Positions 1-6,580 of a stretch of DNA of 8,183 nt are shown one piece after another. The notes beneath the pieces are model-generated. The model did no database searches, was not told the origin of the DNA, and saw only the letters and a program-made list of their open reading frames with translations. Each line of letters begins with the position of its first letter. Position 1 is the first letter of the stretch. The translations under genes and the position numbers were made by a program. The DNA comes from Candidatus Pacearchaeota archaeon (GTDB lineage: Archaea; Nanoarchaeota; Nanoarchaeia; Pacearchaeales; GW2011-AR1), in contig NZER01000484.1 in NCBI GenBank assembly GCA_002690445.1, positions 1 through 8,183 on the forward strand. Reading direction: 5' to 3'.

Positions 1-942
1 ATCCAATTTGATGAATCCAGACCGCCGGGCATGCCCTATCCTGGTGCCCGTTTTGTTGAGCCAGGGGAATTTGCCCCTCGGTTTGATCGGGGTGCCTTCG
101 CCCGGGATATAGATGATGCTTATATCGAAAGTCCTGAATTTGCCACTTTTCTTAGCGAACAGATGGATGCTGCCTCGTTCGAGGAGGCCTGGCAAGAGGC
201 TGCTTTGCCCAAGGCTCGCCGTGATCGGGGTGCTGAACTCGATGCGGCTGATGCCCGTGTTGCTTCCTTCGAGGCTGCTGTCGAACGTGCTGTCGTTGCC
301 AGGGGTGATAGGCAGAGAGATTTGAGTGCTGCGAGGGAAAACCTTCAGATTGCTCAACGAACTCCTGGTGCTGATCTTAATGCCGCTCAGTATGCTTTGA
401 CTCAGGCCGAAAGTGCTATGCAATCTAGTGCGGGGGGAGTCGCCCGTGCTGAGGCGGCACGTGATGATGCCATTGCCAGAGCGGCCCGTGAAAAGGGTGA
501 GGTTACGGCGGAATATGCTCCTGTAGTCGGTTTGATGAAGACTGATCTTGCCGGTAGGAGGAGGATTGTTCGCCCCACTGCGGGAGAGGGTTCACAACTT
601 ATTGGTCGTATGGCTCCTACCGGCAGGCAGGTTCCCGTTACTTCTATGTTCACTCAGGAGGGTGGGGTGTGGAATATGGACCCTTATGGATATGCCAGGG
701 AGCGTCGGGAGGCTTACATTACTCCTGGGCTTACCCAACGGGAATTTTACGAGAGGGAGCTTCCTGGTCTGACTGAACGTTACGAACGTTCTCCTCTTTA
801 TATTCGGGAACAGGAACGTATAGAACGCGGACGTCTTGCGGATGAAGAGGACCGTCTTGATGAGGAACGTCGTGTTGAGAGCCGGCGGCGTAGTCGTCTC
901 TCCGGTGGCGCGGCTATGAATGTCTTTTCTAGGAGGGCTTGA
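1..942 (+). CDS. Ala-rich coiled-coil protein, 5'-truncated, possible virion component
   Basis: Not recognised as a named family. The reading frame is open from base 1 (313 residues to the TGA at 940-942). The first ATG, at 31, has no Shine-Dalgarno before it, so the gene most likely begins outside the window. Residues about 70-165 are rich in Ala, Arg, Glu and Asp and look like a long coiled coil. Residues about 170-260 are mixed and carry aromatic residues. The C-terminus (about 265-310) is a highly charged Glu/Arg helix ending in a basic stretch. No signal peptide or membrane segment is visible. Its stop overlaps the ATG of the giant gene (TGATG), so the two are translationally coupled and probably work together. 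By position in a head module and by composition it could be an internal virion or ejection protein, or an accessory head protein. This is inference only; no catalytic motif is seen. Confidence 0.8.
   Translation: MQFDESRPPGMPYPGARFVEPGEFAPRFDRGAFARDIDDAYIESPEFATFLSEQMDAASFEEAWQEAALPKARRDRGAELDAADARVASFEAAVERAVVARGDRQRDLSAARENLQIAQRTPGADLNAAQYALTQAESAMQSSAGGVARAEAARDDAIARAAREKGEVTAEYAPVVGLMKTDLAGRRRIVRPTAGEGSQLIGRMAPTGRQVPVTSMFTQEGGVWNMDPYGYARERREAYITPGLTQREFYERELPGLTERYERSPLYIREQERIERGRLADEEDRLDEERRVESRRRSRLSGGAAMNVFSRRA
931..936 (+). promoter_or_regulatory. Ribosome binding site AGGAGG for the giant gene
   Basis: A perfect AGGAGG lies inside the end of the upstream gene, 5 nt before the ATG at 942. 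The in-frame TTG at 939 would be only 2 nt away, so the ATG is the better start. The ATG shares its A with the upstream TGA stop, which suggests coupled translation. Confidence 0.85.
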
Positions 943-3900
943 TGGCTATTGGTGATTCGCAGAAGGTCGAGGGGCTTCCTGGTCTTGAAGGTATCAATCT
1001 TGGTGATTGGTTCGATGAGCAAAGAAAAGAGGCTGCTTCCGAGAAGGCTGATGCTGCTACTCGGCGTTCCGTCTCTATCGAGGAGACGGGTGCGGGTTAT
1101 CTTCCTGGTCTCGAGGATATGGTCAGATTTTCTGGTGAGGGGATCGATCGTTATGATCCTCTGAAGCGGTTGCTTCGTCAGGAGACTTCTGATCTTGGGG
1201 AGACCCGTGAGGAAGGGCTCAGGACGATGTACTGGCCGGCCGGTTACAGGCCGAGTGTTGAAGAGGCCCGCCAGATGGACGCTCAGGGATTTCTCAGGGA
1301 AAGCGTCGATCCCTTGACCGGTAAGAAAGGGCGGACCTATTACCCTGCCGATAAGGATGTTATTGACCAGGTTATTGCTACCCCTTGGACCAAGAGCCAG
1401 GCCGCTCTTATGGGTATGCCCGCCGGCCGTCTTTTCGGTTTGCCTGTCACTGTCGGCATGTTGGAGCCGATAGCTCATGAATTTGCTACCTGGACGCGCA
1501 CTGGGTTGGAGGGTCCCTTCAGGCAGATTTTTGACAATGAGGAGTATCGGGCGGCTCTTGCTGAGAAGGCAAAAGCTAATGGTCTCAGCTTTTACGAACT
1601 CACTCAGGATGTGCGGAACAAGCATCTGATAAAGGAAGTCCTTGATGAGAACTTCAAGTTGCCGCCAGGTGTGGCAGGTGCAATGGAGGGTCTTGGCTAC
1701 GCTGCCGTTCCTCTTACTGCCGGAGAGGCTCTTATCCTCAAGGGGGGTGTTACTGTTCTCAAGGGTGGTTATAAGGTCGGCTCCGCCGGTTACCACCTTC
1801 TTGATCCCAATGCTGCTTATCGTGGCCTTGTTGATAAGATTCCTTCTATTCCCTTGTTCCCTAATAGGATCAGCGATACGGTTACTGAGACTCGCTCTCG
1901 GGGGCTTCAGGTTCATGATGTGACCGATCCTGAGGCCATTCCGAGAATCCTGGAAGAGGGCGGTCGTCCTGACGAATTCGTTCACAGTTTCGAGGTCTGG
2001 ACTTCCGAGGGTGAACCTCTTCTCCTGGTCACTGCTCAGAAGACTTCTCATGAGGAGCCTGTTTTTGAGCTCGTTGGGGGGAGTTATCGCGAGGTGCAAA
2101 AGGGTCTCGGTGATGCCACGGTTGGTGATGATAAACTTTATGACATTTCGGTCCAGGCTCTGAAACGTTTTACTAAGGATACTCCGGAGGGCGGGTCCGG
2201 CTTGAGTGGTGCGGGGTTCTATGACTTGGCTATGAAGGGTTCCTTCACCCGTAAGGAGATTCTTGAGGTTGCCGAGGTTGTTGCCGAAAGACTCGATGCT
2301 GATGTTCTTCATGGTCTGCGGCTTCCCGATGATATTCCTATTGGTATGGAACGTTTTGGTGCTGCCGCCGGTGAGGAGGTTGCTGAGGCGGTAGAGACTC
2401 CTATGAAGGGTATCCGTTTTCAGAATATGAAGGTTAGCAATCTCAAGAAGTTGCTTGATCGGAATAGTCCCGCTGATCCGCAGACTGCTGAACTTGTTTC
2501 CCAGGGTAGGATCAAGCTGTTTGATGATGCCTACAATCCTTTTATCGAGGGCGTCGAGGGCATTGCTGATGGAGCTCTTCGTTGGAATGATGTTTCTTTC
2601 TGGTATCGGATGTCTGGTGATGTGGATATCAGGAGCTTTCGGAATGGATTGGATGGCGGTGGCCGTAAGATTCTCACGGAGGTTTTCAAACGTCTTGAGG
2701 CGATGAAACTTGTTGGTGAGGTTCGACCTGGTGTGTATCGCCGTCTTGTCGAAAATGGTTCTGTCGAGGCCAATAAGATTCTCGGGGATGTTGCTACGTA
2801 TCATACCGGTGTTATTGCCGGAGGATCGGGGACTGCCCGCCGGTGGGTCGGTGAGCTCGGTGGGTTTCAGCAGGCTTTTGATCGCGTTGCCAGTGTGGAG
2901 AACGGTGTGCTTCGGGCTTTTCTCACTCGTTCCGGTATCAATCCTTCTGTTGGTGCCCTTAATCCTCTTGAGAAGGCGGTTATTGCTTTTGTTCGCCAGG
3001 CAAATGTTTCTGAGGAGCTTGCCGAGGTAGCTATCCAGGCTGCTTATGATTCTCATAGGGTTCGGTGGCAGCCATTTTTTGGCAGGGGTCCTGGTCTTTC
3101 TCTCGGTCGTTCTCCTATCAGTCTCGATGGTGACGGCATGATTGATGCTGTTTATCGTGTGGGTGATGCCACTCAAGAGGGTGCTATTACTTCTGGCAAG
3201 GTTCATTGGAATGATGTTTTTTCTAATCCGGATGCTTATGGCGCTGCTTTTGCTCCTGGAACGCCGGCGCGTAATTTGATCGATGACTTTCAAGAGGTGA
3301 TCGGGGAGATTGAGGCCTATCGTATTAAGTCCGGTCTTGCTCCTCGTCCCAAGCAGAAGAAAGGTTTTATTTATATTCCCAGGATAGGCATTGGTAGTCG
3401 TGGGAAGGAATTTGTTAAACCCACCAATCCTTATGAGGCCAGGATCTGGGAGACTGCTACTGAGGGTGCTGTTGAAGGCTCGGTTCGTTATGAGGCTGAT
3501 CCCCGCGCTGTTCTCGAACTTCATTTGAAGTCTTCCTATCATGATGTTTTGATGAAGCAAATGGAAGGTTTTGTGATTCATAACAATCTCGGGGTTACCT
3601 ATGATGCTGCCCTCAGGGATGTTGTTCCCGATGTCATGGCCCGGTTTAAGCAACGTTATGCCATCTGGAAGAGTATGGATGATGATCTGACGAGGATGAG
3701 GACCCGCAATCATGCTCTCGCTGCCGAGGTTGGGGATGATGCCCCTCAGGTCCAGGCGGCGGCTCGGCAGATCGCCGAACAGGTTAAACGGGTGCAAGAG
3801 GCCAGTGTTCTTTACGAAAAGGTTTATAACGAACGTGGTGCTGCCTTGAATAATATTAAGGGAGGGGAACAGGTTCGTAATGCTTTGTTCTCAGGTGGTG

Positions 3901-6320
3901 AGCCAGGCATGGTTTCGGTTTCAGAATTCATGGGCATATTTATGCGGGTAGGAGAGGATAAGCGGTTGCTGAATGGTATTAAGCATCTTCTTGGTCCGAC
4001 CGCTCAGCCTATCAGGTTTTTTAATCAACTTGCCGGTACAGCCAAATATACTTCTGCTACTCTTGATCTTGCGGCTCCTTTCACTCATGGATTGACGGTT
4101 TTGCCGACAAACCCCATAAGGTGGGCAAAGGCCGCTATGAATAGCACCTGGGCTCTTCTGGACCCTACGGTTCAATCGCATTATATTCGCGACAATCTGA
4201 ATGTTATTCAACGTATGGCTCGTTACGGCGTTCCTGTTGGTGATGTTGAATATTTTGTGGCTTCCCAGAGTGGGGGTGGTATTGCCTGGGGCGCTCCTCT
4301 TGGCAAGGTTAAGCTCGGTCCTATAAATGGCGAAACGCTGAGGTCTCTGGCCAGGGGTGCTACTGGGCAGACTCTTGGCCGTTTCCAGGCTTCCTACAAT
4401 GCTGACGTCCTGATGATGCGTACTGAGCTCTGGAAGGCCCTCGAGCCATATTGGCATAGCAAGAGGCAGAATGGTGGTTATGCTGATCTCGCCTCTCACA
4501 TTTCCAATGTTACCGGCGGCATCGATATCAAGGCTCTCGGTGTGGGACCTAACCAGAGGGCTATTGAAGGCCTTTTCATGGCTTTTGCTCCCAGGCTTAT
4601 GCGCTCGATCGGTGTTATTTTCGCTGATGCCTTCAGGGCTATCCCCAGTGAAGCCGGCTTCCGGCTTGGTTTCAAGGAGGAGGGCGCTACCGCCAAACAA
4701 CGCCAGGCTTTCCGATCTATCTCCCATCTTTTGACTTTCATGCACGGTTTTCCCGGCGCTCTGTGGATTGCTAACGAACTTGCCAAGGGTCGTGAGGACC
4801 CGAACTATACCATTTCCTGGGAGAAGGGTGCCAAGGAATTTTTCAATCCTCTTTCCGGTCGGCGTTACATGTCCATAGAACGTGATGGTGAATGGTACGG
4901 TATTGGTGGCCAGAGTCGGGGTATGCTGCAGCTGATGACCGGTTTGATTATGGCTTTGAATCCTTTGGACGATTCTGATAAAAGTCTGGTTTCCTGGGAC
5001 TCTCAGAAGAATCCTATTCTTCAACGGTGGGTCACTCTCGGGGCTCCTGGTCTTGATTTTGTCTCTGCCTCCTTGGAGGCGGCTACCGGAGCTGATCTTA
5101 TTCCTGGTGAGAATATAGAGGGTGTCACCGATGTTATTACCCATACTATTTCTAATGCGATGATGTTTGCGATTCAGGGGTTTCTTGAGGGTGATAATGC
5201 CACAGGTGTTGCCGGCTCTTCTATTGGCTTCAGTACAAAGCCTACTACACCCTTTGAGAATGCCACGTTGCTGCGGCGTGATGTTTTTCAACGTATGACT
5301 CTTGAGGAGAAGAGCCAGTTTGCCGATGCTGAGGGAGGGTTTCTCAGGGTTTGGCCTGGTACTACTCACGGCGATGCCTGGGAGAATATGGATTTGAGGC
5401 TTCGTGACTACATTGATGCTCAAGATCCTCGGATTGAGGCTTTTCTTGATGAGCATCGTGGTCGTCGTCTCGAGGCGGGTGATAGGAATCAGGAATATTT
5501 TTCGGAACGTGAGGGTATTGTCGAGGATCGTAATGATGCTTTGGATGCCTTGGAGAAAAAGTACGGGGTCGGTAAGAGCTACCGCCTTGGTATGGCTTCT
5601 ATTTATGCTGATACCAAGGGGCGTATGCGCCAGTTGGATCTTGATTTTGATGATGTGGTTGATGGGATGGAGGTTACTGAGCGTAAGGAGGAGGCTGCTT
5701 ATAACAAGGCCGAGTTGAAATTTTGGGATGCTATGGCCTCTCCTGACCTCGTTGATCCTGATACCGGTGAATATCTTTACTCGGTTGATCGGCGTATTCG
5801 TGAGGAATTGAAGTTGGACCCTGCGGTTGGGCCCTATCTTGATGAGATCGAGAAGCGCCTTGTAACTATGCATCCTGATGGTGTCAGGGACTTCTGGAAC
5901 GATATGGATAGGATGAAGGATTATTTTGTCATGGGCGAAACTGTTGCAAAACGCCACGGTTTGCTTGATGAATATCGTGTCTGGCTTCGTGAGAGTAAGG
6001 ATAATCGGCGTGTTCTTGAGCGCCAGGACTTCCATTTGGCGGATCTCGTTTCCCAGGGTGGTGTTATTCAACAGGCCAAGCAGCGCATGCGTATGGGTGC
6101 TGATCCTTCTATCGATTGGTCTGCTGAGGATTCCTTGCGGCTTGAAGCTGCTTTGCTGAAGTGGGAATATGTTGAGAAGCCGATGAACTTTCGATTGGAG
6201 ATGCTTTGGATTGATTTGAAGGCCTCCCAGGGGCACTGGGTCCATAGACGTGAATATATTGACGAACTTGTTGAGCAACATTTTGCCAATGAACGCCAGG
6301 CGGAGTTGGTTGCGCCGTGA
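942..6320 (+). CDS. Giant phage structural/ejection-type protein (1,792 aa)
   Basis: A continuous frame of 1,792 residues, too large for a portal, terminase or capsid protein. In the tailed-phage head module this size suggests a large virion-internal, DNA-ejection or polyvalent-type protein; that is inference. Seen in order: an acidic, probably disordered N-terminus with two LPGLE motifs (residues 12-17 and 54-59); a Gly/Ala-rich hydrophobic stretch (about 243-287); an alpha/beta segment (about 322-475); a possible winged helix (about 548-605); a charged coiled coil (about 899-972); amphipathic or hydrophobic segments at about 1036-1065, 1208-1234, 1263-1280, 1328-1341 and 1398-1415; an N-P-L-S-G-R-R-Y motif with a following D-G-E-W-Y (about 1302-1318); and a charged helical tail (about 1430-1792). 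I see no signal peptide, lysozyme or transglycosylase motif, or tape-measure-like repeats. The general look of the 1026-1320 region resembles large polyvalent phage proteins, from memory only. The gene almost lacks TTA, CTA and TCA codons. Coupled at both ends to its neighbours. Confidence 0.93.
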   Translation: MAIGDSQKVEGLPGLEGINLGDWFDEQRKEAASEKADAATRRSVSIEETGAGYLPGLEDMVRFSGEGIDRYDPLKRLLRQETSDLGETREEGLRTMYWPAGYRPSVEEARQMDAQGFLRESVDPLTGKKGRTYYPADKDVIDQVIATPWTKSQAALMGMPAGRLFGLPVTVGMLEPIAHEFATWTRTGLEGPFRQIFDNEEYRAALAEKAKANGLSFYELTQDVRNKHLIKEVLDENFKLPPGVAGAMEGLGYAAVPLTAGEALILKGGVTVLKGGYKVGSAGYHLLDPNAAYRGLVDKIPSIPLFPNRISDTVTETRSRGLQVHDVTDPEAIPRILEEGGRPDEFVHSFEVWTSEGEPLLLVTAQKTSHEEPVFELVGGSYREVQKGLGDATVGDDKLYDISVQALKRFTKDTPEGGSGLSGAGFYDLAMKGSFTRKEILEVAEVVAERLDADVLHGLRLPDDIPIGMERFGAAAGEEVAEAVETPMKGIRFQNMKVSNLKKLLDRNSPADPQTAELVSQGRIKLFDDAYNPFIEGVEGIADGALRWNDVSFWYRMSGDVDIRSFRNGLDGGGRKILTEVFKRLEAMKLVGEVRPGVYRRLVENGSVEANKILGDVATYHTGVIAGGSGTARRWVGELGGFQQAFDRVASVENGVLRAFLTRSGINPSVGALNPLEKAVIAFVRQANVSEELAEVAIQAAYDSHRVRWQPFFGRGPGLSLGRSPISLDGDGMIDAVYRVGDATQEGAITSGKVHWNDVFSNPDAYGAAFAPGTPARNLIDDFQEVIGEIEAYRIKSGLAPRPKQKKGFIYIPRIGIGSRGKEFVKPTNPYEARIWETATEGAVEGSVRYEADPRAVLELHLKSSYHDVLMKQMEGFVIHNNLGVTYDAALRDVVPDVMARFKQRYAIWKSMDDDLTRMRTRNHALAAEVGDDAPQVQAAARQIAEQVKRVQEASVLYEKVYNERGAALNNIKGGEQVRNALFSGGEPGMVSVSEFMGIFMRVGEDKRLLNGIKHLLGPTAQPIRFFNQLAGTAKYTSATLDLAAPFTHGLTVLPTNPIRWAKAAMNSTWALLDPTVQSHYIRDNLNVIQRMARYGVPVGDVEYFVASQSGGGIAWGAPLGKVKLGPINGETLRSLARGATGQTLGRFQASYNADVLMMRTELWKALEPYWHSKRQNGGYADLASHISNVTGGIDIKALGVGPNQRAIEGLFMAFAPRLMRSIGVIFADAFRAIPSEAGFRLGFKEEGATAKQRQAFRSISHLLTFMHGFPGALWIANELAKGREDPNYTISWEKGAKEFFNPLSGRRYMSIERDGEWYGIGGQSRGMLQLMTGLIMALNPLDDSDKSLVSWDSQKNPILQRWVTLGAPGLDFVSASLEAATGADLIPGENIEGVTDVITHTISNAMMFAIQGFLEGDNATGVAGSSIGFSTKPTTPFENATLLRRDVFQRMTLEEKSQFADAEGGFLRVWPGTTHGDAWENMDLRLRDYIDAQDPRIEAFLDEHRGRRLEAGDRNQEYFSEREGIVEDRNDALDALEKKYGVGKSYRLGMASIYADTKGRMRQLDLDFDDVVDGMEVTERKEEAAYNKAELKFWDAMASPDLVDPDTGEYLYSVDRRIREELKLDPAVGPYLDEIEKRLVTMHPDGVRDFWNDMDRMKDYFVMGETVAKRHGLLDEYRVWLRESKDNRRVLERQDFHLADLVSQGGVIQQAKQRMRMGADPSIDWSAEDSLRLEAALLKWEYVEKPMNFRLEMLWIDLKASQGHWVHRREYIDELVEQHFANERQAELVAP

Positions 6321-6469
6321 GGACCGGTGTTCGTTGCCCCTATCGGAGCTGCGGTAAGAAGATTGCCAATGAATTACAGGGCATTCTTCGGCTTGTGTGC
6401 CCTCGTTGCAAGCGTTCTGTGGTTATAGATAGCTCCAGGGTGGTTGACAATTTGGTTGGTGCTTCCTAG
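6317..6469 (+). CDS. Com-like small zinc-finger protein (50 aa)
   Basis: This 50-residue frame starts with GTG at 6317, overlapping the TGA of the giant gene (GTGA), and stops with TAG at 6467-6469. Four cysteines form a zinc-binding pattern: C7-x4-C12 and C28-x2-C31. The stretch around the second pair (V-C-P-R-C-K-R) and the spacing closely match the Com protein of phage Mu, an RNA-binding translational activator of the mom DNA-modification gene. Com-like proteins are found in many phages and prophages. Two things differ from Mu: the first knuckle has four residues between cysteines instead of two, and no mom-like gene follows; scaffold and capsid genes do. The only SD-like sequence is a weak GGAG 11 nt upstream, so it probably relies on translational coupling. 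Its role here is unknown. It could bind RNA, possibly its own transcript, or be a small structural zinc ribbon. Confidence 0.82.
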   Translation: MRTGVRCPYRSCGKKIANELQGILRLVCPRCKRSVVIDSSRVVDNLVGAS

Positions 6470-6472
6470 ACT
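6444..6472 (+). promoter_or_regulatory. Candidate sigma70-type promoter
   Basis: A consensus -35 box TTGACA (6444-6449), an exact 17-nt spacer, and TAGACT (6467-6472), which matches TATAAT at 4 of 6 positions including the key second and last bases. It overlaps the end of the Com-like gene. Transcription would start near 6479, about 27 nt before the terminator stem and 100 nt before the scaffold start. A single such match can arise by chance. Confidence 0.4.
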
Positions 6473-6505
6473 TGTGGTGATTTGCCATATGATTAGTGCG
6501 CTTTG

Positions 6506-6541
6506 CCGCCAATGACTCTTTGAGGTCTTGGCGGTTTTTTT
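6506..6541 (+). terminator. Rho-independent terminator
   Basis: Stem CCGCCAA (6506-6512) pairs perfectly with TTGGCGG (6528-6534). Additional GAC/GTC pairing closes the top of the hairpin, with a single bulged T. Seven T residues follow directly (6535-6541). It lies 37 nt after the Com-like stop and 40 nt before the scaffold ATG, so it would end the transcript of the giant-gene unit or throttle read-through into the capsid genes. No A-run sits on the other side, so it is probably one-directional. Confidence 0.9.
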
Positions 6542-6567
6542 GTTTCTGGCCACTCGTTAGATTGCCC

Positions 6568-6576
6568 AGGAGGTGA
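6568..6576 (+). promoter_or_regulatory. Strong ribosome binding site for the scaffold gene
   Basis: AGGAGGTGA is a nine-base match to the anti-Shine-Dalgarno end of 16S rRNA. The AGGAGG core ends 7 nt before the ATG at 6581. The in-frame GTG at 6578 would leave only 4 nt, so the ATG is preferred. The strength fits a protein needed in many copies. Confidence 0.88.
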
Positions 6577-6580
6577 AGTG

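Noticed and set aside
31..33. ATG at 31 as true start of the first gene
   Set aside because: No ribosome binding site precedes it and the frame is open back to base 1, so the gene is more likely cut by the window edge.
939..941. TTG as start of the giant gene
   Set aside because: Only 2 nt from AGGAGG, whereas the ATG at 942 has 5 nt and overlaps the upstream stop.
1233..1240. GGCCGGCC palindrome inside the giant gene
   Set aside because: An isolated 8-base palindrome within coding sequence with no partner site or regulatory context.
798..3797. A 999-codon antisense open frame opposite the giant gene
   Set aside because: Within the giant gene it is codon-for-codon opposite the sense frame, and it is explained by the absence of TTA, CTA and TCA sense codons. 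Its start would be a TTG, and its protein is a low-complexity mix of Ile, Leu, Asn, Thr, Ser and Arg with no recognisable domain.
3921..6281. A 786-codon antisense open frame opposite the giant gene
   Set aside because: Same codon-bias shadow as the other long antisense frame; no Shine-Dalgarno context or domain supports it.
6557..6563. TAGATT as a -10 box for the scaffold gene
   Set aside because: No acceptable -35 box at 16-18 nt spacing; it lies only just upstream of the Shine-Dalgarno.
6578..6580. GTG as start of the scaffold gene
   Set aside because: Too close to the AGGAGG core; the directly following ATG has the better spacing and restores the M-A-I start shared with the giant protein.
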